Shown piece by piece: positions 22,371 through 30,261 of a stretch of DNA of 35,364 bases. Every line of letters begins with the position of its first letter. Position 1 is the first letter of the stretch. Origin of the DNA: Streptomyces diastatochromogenes (GTDB lineage Bacteria; Actinomycetota; Actinomycetes; Streptomycetales; Streptomycetaceae); contig LIQL01000036.1 of assembly GCA_001418405.1 (NCBI GenBank), forward strand, positions 1-35,364, read 5' to 3'. The translations under genes were made by a program, and so were the position numbers. Below the pieces are notes generated by a model. It saw only the letters and a program-made list of their open reading frames with translations. It was not told where the DNA came from and did no database searches.

Positions 22371-25126
22371 GGTGCGAGGTCAACGGCCGGGTCTTCACCG
22401 GGGAACCGCGGCCCGGACAGTGCCTGCGCAGCTACCTGCGCGAGCTGGGCTGGTTCGGGGTGAAGATGGGCTGTGACGCCGGGGACTGCGGGGCGTGCAC
22501 CGTGCACGTCGACGGCGAGCCGGTGCACAGTTGCCTCTTCCCGGCGTTCCGCGCCGCCGGCCGCCGGGTGACGACGGTCGAAGGGCTCGCCGGCGACGCC
22601 GCGTTGCATCCGGTGCAGCGGGACTTCCTGGCCGCGCAGGGATTCCAGTGCGGCTTCTGCACGGCGGGCCTGATCATGACGGCGGCCGCGCTCGGTCCCG
22701 AGCAACGGCGCAACCTCCCCGAGGCGTTGAAGGGCAACCTGTGCCGGTGCACCGGGTACCGGGCGATCGAGGACGCCGTCCACGGGGTCGTACGGGTCGA
22801 CGACGATGCCGAAGGGGAGTCGGTGGGGCGGAACCTGCCCGCGCCGGCCGGCCCGCAGGTGGTGACGGGCACGGCCCGCTACGCCCTGGACGTCTCCGTC
22901 GAGGGCCTGCTGCACGCGAAGTTGGTGCACGCGCCGCACGCGCACGCCCGGATCACCGCGATCGACACCAGCGCCGCGCGTGCGGTGCCGGGGGTGCGGG
23001 CCGTGTTCACCCATGAGGACGCGCCGGCCCGCCGGTACTCCACGGGACGGCACGAGGACGCCACCCTCGACCCGGCCGACACCCGGCTCTTCGACGACGT
23101 GGTCCGCTTCGCCGGACAGCGGGTCGCGGCGGTGGTGGCCGACAGCGTGGCCGCCGCGGAAGAAGGATGCCGCCAACTGGCCGTGTCCTACGAGGTGTTG
23201 CCCGACGTGTTCGACCCCGAGGTGGCCATGACGCCCGGCTCCCCGGTGCTGCACGGCGACAAGGGGCCCGAACAGTACGTCGCGGACGCCGACCGCAACA
23301 TCGCCGCCGAGGTGCACGGCGACCTGGGCGACGTCGAAGCGGCCTTCGCGGCGGCCGACGTCATCCACGAGGACACCTACGTCAGTCACCGCCTCCAGCA
23401 CGCGCACCTGGAGAGCCACGCCTCGCTCGCCTGGCTGGACGCCGCCGGCCGGCTCACCGTCCGGACCAGCAGTCAGGTGCCGTTCCTCACCCGGGACGCC
23501 CTGTGCACCCTCTTCGCGCTGCCCAAGGACCGGGTCCGGGTGCTGTGCGGCCGGGTCGGCGGCGGCTTCGGCGCGAAGCAGGAGATGTTCACCGAGGACG
23601 TCGTCGCGTTGGCGGCCCTGCGCACCGGCCGGCCGGTGCAGTTGGAGTTGACGCGCGAGGAGGAGTTCACCGCCACCGCCGTCCGGCACCCCATCAGCGT
23701 GCGGGTCAAGGCCGCGGCCCGGCGCGACGGCACCCTCACCGCACTGCAACTGCGGGCCGTCGCCAACACCGGCGCGTACGGCAACCACGCCACCGCCGTG
23801 ATCCACGGCTGCAACGAGTCGATCGCCGTCTACCGCTGCCCGAACAAGAAGGTCGACGGCTACGCCGTCTACACCAACACCGTGCCCTCCGGGGCCTACC
23901 GTGGCTACGGACTCAGCCAGACGATCTTCGCCGTCGAGTCGGCCATGGACGAACTGGCCCGCGCGCTAGGGACGGACCCGATCGCCTTCCGCGAACGCAA
24001 CGTGATCCGGCCCGGCGATCCGATGCTGAGCTTCGATGCCGCACCCGACGACGTCGAGATCGGCAGCTACGGCCTGGACCAGTGCCTGGACCTGGTCCGC
24101 TCGGCGCTGCGGCGCGACGCCGGCGCGCGCCCGCCGGCGGGCGCGGACTGGCGCGTCGGGCAGGGCATCGCGCTGGGCATGATCGACACGATCCCGCCGC
24201 GCGGACACCACGCCGAGGCCAGGATCGCCCTGCGCGCCGACGGACACTACGAACTCACCGTCGGCACCGCCGAGTTCGGCAGCGGCACCACCACCGCGCA
24301 CCGGCAACTCGTCGCGGACGTACTCGGGACCCGTCCCGAACGGATCCGGATCGTGCACGCCGACACCGACCGCCTCGACCACGACACCGGCGCGTTCGGC
24401 TCCACCGGGATCGTGGTCGCGGGGCTGGCGGCGACCCGGGCCGCCGAGGAACTGCGGACCCGCGTCATCGCGGCCGGGGCGCGCTACGCCGGCGTCGAGC
24501 CGGCCGCCTGCGCGCCGGCCGACGACCACGTGCGCTGCGGCGAGGCCCGCGTCCCGCTCGCCGACCTGGCGACGCGGTCCCGGGCCACCGGCCCCGAACT
24601 GTCCGCGACCGCCACGAGCGAGGGCTCGCCGCGTTCCGTCGCGTTCAACGTGCAGGGCTTCCGGGTCGCGGTGCACACCAGCACCGGCGAGATCAGGATC
24701 CTGCGGAGCGTCCACGCGGCCGACGCCGGCCGGGTCGTCAATCCGCTACAGTGCCGCGGCCAGGTCGAGGGCGGCGTCGCGCAGGCCGTCGGCGCGGCCC
24801 TGTACGAGTCGCTGCTGTGGGACGACGACGGGCACCTCGTCACCACGTCCTTCCGCACCTACCACGTACCGGCGTTCGGTGACGTGCCGCGGACCGAGGT
24901 GTACTTCGCCGACACCGCGGACGCCCTCGGGCCGCTGGGCGCCAAGTCGATGAGCGAGAGCCCGTTCACCCCGGTCGCCCCCGCGCTGGCCAACGCGGTG
25001 CGGGACGCCACCGGCATCCGCTTCGGCGTGCTGCCGCTGACCCGCGACCGCGTCTGCCTGGCCCTCGCCGCCGCCCGCGCGACCACCACCGCGCGGGAGT
25101 ACCTCACACTCGGGCGGCGGTCCTGA
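22367..25126 (+). CDS. Xanthine dehydrogenase-type fused FeS and molybdopterin subunit
   Basis: 919 aa from ATG 22367, with GGAGGAGGG upstream and ATGA overlap with the FAD gene. N-terminal [2Fe-2S] domain: C36, C41, C44, C56. Second [2Fe-2S] domain: C95, C98, C126, C128 in CGFC and CRCTGY. From about residue 155 the large molybdopterin domain follows (VTGTARYALDV, GRVGGGFGAKQEMFTED, SGAYRGYGLSQT). The catalytic glutamate is E864 in KSMSESPFTP, where classic enzymes have GVGEPP. Fusion of the FeS part to the Mo part with a separate FAD subunit is not the commonest arrangement. The guanine deaminase next to it suggests xanthine or hypoxanthine as substrate. The 3' end overlaps the convergent GNAT-AAA+ gene by 23 nt. 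Confidence 0.9.
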   Translation: MRCEVNGRVFTGEPRPGQCLRSYLRELGWFGVKMGCDAGDCGACTVHVDGEPVHSCLFPAFRAAGRRVTTVEGLAGDAALHPVQRDFLAAQGFQCGFCTAGLIMTAAALGPEQRRNLPEALKGNLCRCTGYRAIEDAVHGVVRVDDDAEGESVGRNLPAPAGPQVVTGTARYALDVSVEGLLHAKLVHAPHAHARITAIDTSAARAVPGVRAVFTHEDAPARRYSTGRHEDATLDPADTRLFDDVVRFAGQRVAAVVADSVAAAEEGCRQLAVSYEVLPDVFDPEVAMTPGSPVLHGDKGPEQYVADADRNIAAEVHGDLGDVEAAFAAADVIHEDTYVSHRLQHAHLESHASLAWLDAAGRLTVRTSSQVPFLTRDALCTLFALPKDRVRVLCGRVGGGFGAKQEMFTEDVVALAALRTGRPVQLELTREEEFTATAVRHPISVRVKAAARRDGTLTALQLRAVANTGAYGNHATAVIHGCNESIAVYRCPNKKVDGYAVYTNTVPSGAYRGYGLSQTIFAVESAMDELARALGTDPIAFRERNVIRPGDPMLSFDAAPDDVEIGSYGLDQCLDLVRSALRRDAGARPPAGADWRVGQGIALGMIDTIPPRGHHAEARIALRADGHYELTVGTAEFGSGTTTAHRQLVADVLGTRPERIRIVHADTDRLDHDTGAFGSTGIVVAGLAATRAAEELRTRVIAAGARYAGVEPAACAPADDHVRCGEARVPLADLATRSRATGPELSATATSEGSPRSVAFNVQGFRVAVHTSTGEIRILRSVHAADAGRVVNPLQCRGQVEGGVAQAVGAALYESLLWDDDGHLVTTSFRTYHVPAFGDVPRTEVYFADTADALGPLGAKSMSESPFTPVAPALANAVRDATGIRFGVLPLTRDRVCLALAAARATTTAREYLTLGRRS

Positions 25127-26390
25127 GATCCCGGTCGAAGGCGCGGATGTCGTCCTCGGTCAGCGACGTCCGGGTGTGCGCGATCGCCTGGAGGTAGTCG
25201 CCGGTGAGCCGGGTCGGGTCGGCGCCCTCGTCCGGCCCGGAGGCCAGGTGGCGTTCGAAGGCGCTCTGCGCGGCGGTGCGCGCCGCGTACTCGATGTCCG
25301 CGGGCGTGAACCGGTCGCTGGCCTCGACCAGCGCGTCGAGTTCGAGGCCGGCCGCGCGGTCCGGGCCGATGTAGCGGATCCAGATGGCGCGCCGGGCCTG
25401 GGGGTCGGGCGGCCCGACGGGGATGAGGTAGTCGAAGCGGCCCGGACGCAGGAAGGCCGGGTCGAGGGAGCGCACCGCGTTGGTGGCGCAGATCAGCAGC
25501 CGGCGCTCGCCGCGCCGGAACTGCGGGATGAGCTTGAGGAGTTCGTTGGTGACCCGGTGCGCCAGTGTCGTCGGGTCGTGCCGCTCGGAGGCGATCTCCT
25601 CGGCCTCGTCGAAGAACAGCACGGCCTGCTCCAGGTGCTCGACGCGGGCGAAGAGCCGGCGGAGTCCGGCCGCGACGCCGTGCGCGTCGTCGGCGAGCTG
25701 GTAGGGGAACACCTCGATGAACGGCCAGCGCAGCCGGGAGGCGACCGCCCGCGCGAAGGTGGTCTTGCCGGTGCCGGGCGGACCGAAGAGCACCACGGCG
25801 CGGGGCGGCACCAGGCGGTACTCGCCGGCGACGTCGGGGTGCTCCAGCGGAAGCACCAACCGGCGCTCGATCAGTGCCTTCTCGGCACTCATGCCGGCGA
25901 TGCCGTCCCACAGGCCGGCGTCCGGCACGGTCCCGCCGAGTTGGTCGAGCAAGGTGGCCTCGGCGGAGTCCGCGGTCAGCTGCTTCTCGACGTAGCGCAG
26001 GTTCGGGCGGACCGCGTAGCCGGCGCGGGTGAACGCCCGCTGGCCGGACTCCTCGTCCGGCAGCAGCGCCCCGATGCGGCGCACCCCCGACCGCCCCAAC
26101 CGCTCCTCCAGGGCCGCCAACAGCGCCTGCCCGACGCCGTGCCCCCGCCACGGCTGGCCCACCGCCATCCGCAGGATCCAGGCGCGTTCCTGCGCCACCA
26201 GGGACACCGCGGCGCCGACGATCTGGTCGCCCACCACGGCCACCACGGCGGGCGCTTCGGCGTGCAGCGCGCTCACCGCCTCCCCCAGGCTCACCGCGAG
26301 GCCCACGGAGACGTCCGGTGCTTCTTCCCAGATGCGCACCACCTGATCCAGATCGCTCTCCTCCAGCGCACGGACCCGCCATGGAGACAT
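25104..26390 (-). CDS. GNAT acetyltransferase-AAA+ ATPase fusion
   Basis: 428 aa from ATG 26390. N-terminal GNAT domain (about 1-140): RVRALEESDLDQVVRIW, then RMAVGQPWRGHGVGQALL (74-91), the acetyl-CoA loop. A linker of about 45 residues leads to a classic AAA+ domain: Walker A GPPGTGKT (203-210), Walker B VLFFDEAEE (257-265), sensor ATN (302-304), arginine finger region RPGRFD (315-320), and a helical lid with FTPADIEYAARTA. The AAA+ part resembles the Cdc48/FtsH/proteasome-ATPase group but has no membrane helix, protease or N-domain of those. A chaperone that delivers or remodels its own acetylation substrate is one possibility; the role is unknown. It is divergent from an MHS transporter. 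Confidence 0.9.
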   Translation of the reverse strand: MSPWRVRALEESDLDQVVRIWEEAPDVSVGLAVSLGEAVSALHAEAPAVVAVVGDQIVGAAVSLVAQERAWILRMAVGQPWRGHGVGQALLAALEERLGRSGVRRIGALLPDEESGQRAFTRAGYAVRPNLRYVEKQLTADSAEATLLDQLGGTVPDAGLWDGIAGMSAEKALIERRLVLPLEHPDVAGEYRLVPPRAVVLFGPPGTGKTTFARAVASRLRWPFIEVFPYQLADDAHGVAAGLRRLFARVEHLEQAVLFFDEAEEIASERHDPTTLAHRVTNELLKLIPQFRRGERRLLICATNAVRSLDPAFLRPGRFDYLIPVGPPDPQARRAIWIRYIGPDRAAGLELDALVEASDRFTPADIEYAARTAAQSAFERHLASGPDEGADPTRLTGDYLQAIAHTRTSLTEDDIRAFDRDLRTAARV

Positions 26391-26762
26391 CGCACGTCAC
26401 CTCTCCGGACCGGTGCCGAGGGGCACGCCCCGACACGTCGGGCCTGTGCCGCCCGCACGGTCGGGAAGCGGTGGCCGCACCGTGGGCGGCCCCTCGTCCT
26501 CCCTGCCCGCTCGGTGTGGAGCGGGGGGCGCCGCACGGGCGCCGTGCGTCGATTGTCACCCGCCGCGCGGTGTCCCGCGAGGGGCCGCCGGAGGACCTCG
26601 GGCCCGGCGGGCGGCAGCTCCGCCCGCTCGCCACGCTGTGCATGCGGACCGCTCGGTTCGGTGGCGGTGCGCAGTGCTGTGCCGCCACCCGCCGGGTCCT
26701 CGGGCCGGGCCGGCCGCCCGGCACCGGCGACCCGGACCCGGTCGGTGGGAAGACTGCCGGAC
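26391..26762. other. 372-nt divergent promoter region
   Basis: No gene is visible. It should carry promoters for the GNAT-AAA+ gene and the MHS transporter. I see no striking repeat or operator. Confidence 0.4.
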
Positions 26763-28094
26763 ATGACGACCTCCACAGACGAACCGCGCCGGGCACCCGG
26801 CCGGACCGCGCCCGGGGCCCGGGCCGTCGCCGCGGGCGCGGTGGGCAACTTCATCGAGTGGTACGAGTTCGGCGTCTACGCCTACTTCGCCACCGTCGTC
26901 GCCGCCAACTTCTTCACCCCGCAGGGTGGCGGAGCCGCGGAGGCCCTGGTCAAGACGTATGCGACGTTCGCGCTGGCCTTCTTCTTCCGACCGCTGGGCG
27001 CGTTCCTCCTCGGCCGGGCCGGCGACCGCTTCGGCCGTCGGCCGGTGCTGATCGCGGCGGTGGTGACGATGACCGGCGCGACGACGCTGATCGGGGCGCT
27101 GCCCACGTACGCCACGGCGGGCGCGGCCGCCCCATGGTTGCTGACCGCGCTGCGGATCGTCCAGGGCCTCTCGGCGGGCGGGGAGTTCGGCGGCGCCGTC
27201 GCCCTGATGACCGAGTGCGCGCCCGACGGGAAACGGGGGCGGTACGGCGCGTGGCAGTCCTTCACCGTCGCGCTCGGACTGCTCGGCGGCGCGGCCGCGG
27301 CGACCCTGGTGACGACCGTGCTGTCGGCGGCGCAGGTCGCGGCGTGGGGCTGGCGGCTGCCGTTCCTGGCGGCCCTGCCGATGGGGGCCCTCGCCCTGCT
27401 GCTGCGCCTGGGCCTGCCCGAGTCCCCGGCGTTCCGCCGCACCGTGCCGGATCGCGCGGGCGGCGACGGCGCCCCGCCCGCGCCCCGGCCGCCGCTGCGG
27501 AGCACGGCCCGGGAGGTCGTCCTGGGATGCGGGCGCCTCGTGGCCTGGTCGGCGGCGGGTTACACGTTCCTGGTGGTGCTGCCGTCCTACCTCCAGAACA
27601 CCGTCGGGGCGAGTCCGGCCCGGTCCCTGCTCACCACGGTCATCGCCAACCTCGGCTTCGCCGCCGCGATCCTCCCCGCGGGCGCGCTGAGCGACCGGGT
27701 GGGCCGGCGCGCGGTGATGGTGACCGGTGCCGCGCTCTCGGCGGTGTGCGCACTGCCCCTGCTCCACCTCGTCCAACAGCGCTCCGCGCCCCTGTGGTTG
27801 ACATGCGGGGCGGTGGCCGTCGCCGGCGCGCTGGTGGGTCTGCTGGCCGGGCCGGGGCCGGCGATGCTCGCCGAGACGTTCCGCACGCCGGTCCGCGCCA
27901 CCGGTCTCGGCGTGGCCTACGCGCTGTCCAACGCGGTGTTCTCCGGCTGCGCCGGGCTGCTGGTCACCGAACTGATCCGGCGCACCGGCAACCCCGACGT
28001 ACCCGCCTACTACGTCATCGTCACCTGTGCCCTGGGCGCCCTGGCCCTGGCCACGCTGCACCGCGACGACCACCGCCGGGCCTTGCGCGACTAG
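26763..28094 (+). CDS. MFS transporter, metabolite:H+ symporter (MHS) family
   Basis: 443 aa from ATG 26763. Twelve membrane segments. Family signatures: GNFIEWYEFGVYAYFATVVAANFF in helix 1, GRAGDRFGRRPVLIA in the helix 2-3 loop, RIVQGLSAGGEFGGAVALMTE in helix 4, and GALSDRVGRRAVMV in the second half. MHS members (KgtP, ProP, ShiA, CitA and others) import organic acids, betaines or shikimate with protons. The substrate is not decidable from sequence. The hairpin at 28198-28221 is its likely terminator. Confidence 0.9.
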   Translation: MTTSTDEPRRAPGRTAPGARAVAAGAVGNFIEWYEFGVYAYFATVVAANFFTPQGGGAAEALVKTYATFALAFFFRPLGAFLLGRAGDRFGRRPVLIAAVVTMTGATTLIGALPTYATAGAAAPWLLTALRIVQGLSAGGEFGGAVALMTECAPDGKRGRYGAWQSFTVALGLLGGAAAATLVTTVLSAAQVAAWGWRLPFLAALPMGALALLLRLGLPESPAFRRTVPDRAGGDGAPPAPRPPLRSTAREVVLGCGRLVAWSAAGYTFLVVLPSYLQNTVGASPARSLLTTVIANLGFAAAILPAGALSDRVGRRAVMVTGAALSAVCALPLLHLVQQRSAPLWLTCGAVAVAGALVGLLAGPGPAMLAETFRTPVRATGLGVAYALSNAVFSGCAGLLVTELIRRTGNPDVPAYYVIVTCALGALALATLHRDDHRRALRD

Positions 28095-28097
28095 GGC

Positions 28098-28187
28098 GTG
28101 TCCGACGAGTTGGCGTCCCACGACGCCGGGGCGGCCGCGCTGTTGCTCGACCGGGTGCTGGGGTTCCTGACGGCGCTGGACGCCTGA
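28098..28187 (+). other. Possible 29-codon reading frame after the transporter
   Basis: GTG 28098 to TGA 28187 reads VSDELASHDAGAAALLLDRV then LGFLTALDA. It starts 4 nt after the transporter stop, without a ribosome site. The amphipathic helix-like end could be the last helix of a lost gene or chance. I do not recognise it. Confidence 0.2.
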
Positions 28188-28197
28188 GGCGTCACCT

Positions 28198-28221
28198 CGT
28201 GCGGCGCGCCGTCGCCGCACG
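28198..28221 (+). terminator. Hairpin terminator
   Basis: CGTGCGGCG (28198-28206) pairs perfectly with CGCCGCACG (28213-28221) around a 6-nt loop, between the transporter and the convergent GNAT gene. Confidence 0.65.
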
Positions 28222-28298
28222 GCGCGTCACGCGGCGCGGAGTTGACTGCGGTCCGGGGCGGAGCCGGTGGCGAGGTGCGGGGCGATGGTCCCGGCCGC

Positions 28299-28841
28299 TC
28301 ACCCGTCCCACTCCTCCGCGAGGACGGACCAGATCTCCGTGTCCTGCCGGACGCCGCGGTACGGGAACTGCTGGCGCAGCACCCCGTCGCGACGCATGCC
28401 GAGTCGGCGCGCCGCCGCGACGCTGCGCTTGTTGGTGGGCGTCGTCCGCCACTCCACGCGGCTCATCCCGCGCTCCCGGAAGGCCCAGTCGATCAGCAGC
28501 CGGCTGGCGCGGTGCACCAGACCGCGTCCCTCCCCCGCCGACTCCAACCAGCAGCCGATCTCGCAGACCCCCAGCGCCGCGTCGAACTGCGTGAACATCA
28601 CGCCGCCGACCAGCACCCCGTCCAACCAGATGCCATAGATGCGGGCGCCGTCCTTGGCTTGGCCGTCCGCGTAGCCCTGGAGGACGGTGAGCGCGGTCAC
28701 CAGGTCGGTGCTGCGGGTCGCCCACGGGATCCAGGGGTCCACGGTCGGCCGCGCACGCTCTATGTGGGCCAGGAACTCCGGCGCCTGCCAGGGCTCCAGG
28801 GGCCGCAGTTGGGCGCCGTCATCGAGCGGCAAGGCGAACAT
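28299..28841 (-). CDS. RimJ/RimL-type GNAT acetyltransferase
   Basis: 180 aa from ATG 28841, with GGAGG only 4 nt upstream. It follows the RimL-like pattern: LPLDDGAQLRPLEPWQAPEFLAHI, PWIPWATRSTD, IGCWLESAGEGRGLVHRASRLLIDWAF with the acetyl-CoA loop altered to SAGEGRGL, then RVEWRTTPTNKRSVAAARRLGM and the late EIWSVLAEEW. Family members acetylate N-terminal amines of ribosomal proteins or small molecules. It is divergent from a TetR regulator, with a palindrome between them. Confidence 0.88.
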   Translation of the reverse strand: MFALPLDDGAQLRPLEPWQAPEFLAHIERARPTVDPWIPWATRSTDLVTALTVLQGYADGQAKDGARIYGIWLDGVLVGGVMFTQFDAALGVCEIGCWLESAGEGRGLVHRASRLLIDWAFRERGMSRVEWRTTPTNKRSVAAARRLGMRRDGVLRQQFPYRGVRQDTEIWSVLAEEWDG

Positions 28842-28863
28842 GGGTCCTCCGTCTGCGTCCACG

Positions 28864-28885
28864 GTACGTAACAAGCGTTCGGTAC
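28864..28885. promoter_or_regulatory. Putative TetR operator
   Basis: A 22-bp partial dyad, GTAC-N2-AAC-N4-GTT-N2-GTAC, lies between the divergent GNAT and TetR genes. A TACTCT element (28887-28892) ends 7 nt before the TetR ATG, so the dyad covers the -35/spacer region of a possibly leaderless tetR promoter. Autoregulation is inferred. Confidence 0.5.
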
Positions 28886-28899
28886 GTACTCTAATCCCC

Positions 28900-29505
28900 A
28901 TGCCTCCTCCCGCCCCCGTCGATCACGCATCCCGCCGCGAGCGCGTCTCCCAAGCGGTGTGGCGCATATTGGCCGCCAAGGGCTTCGGCGGCCTGACCCT
29001 GCGCGCCGTGGCGGCCGAGTTGGACGTCTCCACCGGCCTGGTCATGCACTACTTCCCGACCAAACGGGCCCTGATCGCGCACGCCCTCGAACTGTTGGAG
29101 AAGGACGGCGCCAAGCGCCCCCGTCGCCCACACCCCCGACCAGGGCTCGCCGCCCTCCGCGCCGCCCTCCTGGACCTGCTGCCGATCGGCGAGGAGAACA
29201 CCGCCCGCAACCGGATCTGGGTCGGCTCCTGGGACCAGGCCCTGGCCGACCCGGGCCTGCATGCCGACCAGGCCGACCGCTACGCCCGCATCCGCGCCGC
29301 GCTCCGCCCCCACCTGGCCGCCGCCCGCACCCTGGACGAGCTCCCCGCCGACGCCGATCTCGACCAACTCGCCGCGACGGTGGTCGCGTTCGCCCACGGC
29401 CTGACCGTCCAGGCCCTGTTCGACCCGGACCGCTTCCCCGCCCAGGCCCAGACCGCGGCGGTCGACGGCTTCCTGGCGGCCCTCCGCACCCCCGACTTGA
29501 ACTAG
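28900..29505 (+). CDS. TetR-family transcriptional regulator
   Basis: 201 aa from ATG 28900, without a Shine-Dalgarno sequence. HTH: RRERVSQAVWRILAAKGFGG, then LTLRAVAAELDVSTGLVMHYFPTKRALI, close to the BetI/YfiR-type N-terminus (VSTGLVMHYF). The C-terminal domain gives no ligand clue. It may control the divergent GNAT gene, itself, and/or the MOSC gene 66 nt downstream, which has a separate palindrome. Confidence 0.88.
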   Translation: MPPPAPVDHASRRERVSQAVWRILAAKGFGGLTLRAVAAELDVSTGLVMHYFPTKRALIAHALELLEKDGAKRPRRPHPRPGLAALRAALLDLLPIGEENTARNRIWVGSWDQALADPGLHADQADRYARIRAALRPHLAAARTLDELPADADLDQLAATVVAFAHGLTVQALFDPDRFPAQAQTAAVDGFLAALRTPDLN

Positions 29506-29508
29506 AGA

Positions 29509-29533
29509 TACTTTTAGACAACGTCTAAAAGTA
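29509..29533. promoter_or_regulatory. Perfect 25-bp palindrome upstream of the MOSC gene
   Basis: TACTTTTAGAC (29509-29519), AAC, then GTCTAAAAGTA (29523-29533): an 11-3-11 inverted repeat, strikingly AT-rich for this genome. It begins 4 nt after the TetR stop and lies 38 nt before the MOSC start. The TAGAC-N3-GTCTA centre is like TetR-family operators. There is no U tract, so a terminator role is less likely. Confidence 0.65.
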
Positions 29534-29571
29534 AGTGGCCGTCGTCATTCGCACGCCTTACTCTTTCGCTC

Positions 29572-30261
29572 ATGAGCGCGCAGACCGCAACACTGCTGAC
29601 CGTGAACGTGGGGCGGATCCTCACCGCCCCCTATGCCGCCGCCCACGGCACCGGCATCGACAAACGCCCCGCGCCCGGCCCCGTGGCCGTGGCCGCCCCC
29701 GGCCCCAAGGGCATCGGCGGCAGCGGCCTCGCCGGCGACGCGGTGCTGGACCGCGTCCGACACGGCGGCGACGACCAGGCCGTCTACGCCTACGCCCGCG
29801 AGGACCTCGACGAGTGGCAGCGGCAACTGGACCGCACGCTCCCCAACGGCGTCTTCGGCGAGAACCTCACCACCACCGGCCTGGACGTCACCGACGCCCG
29901 CATCGGCGAACGCTGGCGCATCGGAGGGGAGTTACTGCTGGAGGTGACGTCACCACGGGTCCCCTGCCGTACCTTCCAAGGCTGGTTGGACGAACCCGGC
30001 TGGGTCAAACGCTTCACCCGGGCCGCGGTACCCGGCGCGTACCTGCGGGTCCTGACGCCCGGCGAGATCCGCGCCGGCGACCCGGTGCGCGTCGAGCACC
30101 GGCCCGACCACGACGTCACCGTCGGGCTGATGTTCCACGCCCTGACCACCCGACGCGAACTGCTGCCCCGCCTCCTCGACGCGGGCCCTCCCCTACCGGC
30201 CGAGGCCCGGACGAAGGTGCTGGCGCACCAGGAGGCCCTCACCCGGGCGGCACTCCGGTGA
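29572..30261 (+). CDS. MOSC-domain protein (YiiM-like), contains a TTA codon
   Basis: 229 aa from ATG 29572. No Shine-Dalgarno sequence; a TACTCT element (29559-29564) ends 7 nt before the ATG, so the mRNA is probably leaderless. The MOSC fold is clear: VNVGRILTAPYA, GDAVLDRVRHGGDDQAVYAYAREDLDEW, FGENLTTTGLDVTDARIGERW, and the conserved cysteine in SPRVPCRTFQ. Known relatives such as YiiM detoxify N-hydroxylated bases with a molybdenum cofactor. Codon 121 (29932-29934) is TTA, which in Streptomyces needs the bldA tRNA and ties translation to late growth. The 3' end overlaps the convergent MarR-GNAT gene by 23 nt. Confidence 0.9.
   Translation: MSAQTATLLTVNVGRILTAPYAAAHGTGIDKRPAPGPVAVAAPGPKGIGGSGLAGDAVLDRVRHGGDDQAVYAYAREDLDEWQRQLDRTLPNGVFGENLTTTGLDVTDARIGERWRIGGELLLEVTSPRVPCRTFQGWLDEPGWVKRFTRAAVPGAYLRVLTPGEIRAGDPVRVEHRPDHDVTVGLMFHALTTRRELLPRLLDAGPPLPAEARTKVLAHQEALTRAALR

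Noticed and set aside
25176..26762. N-terminal extension of the MHS transporter
   Set aside because: It would run antisense through the whole GNAT-AAA+ gene, and MHS proteins begin close to ATG 26763.
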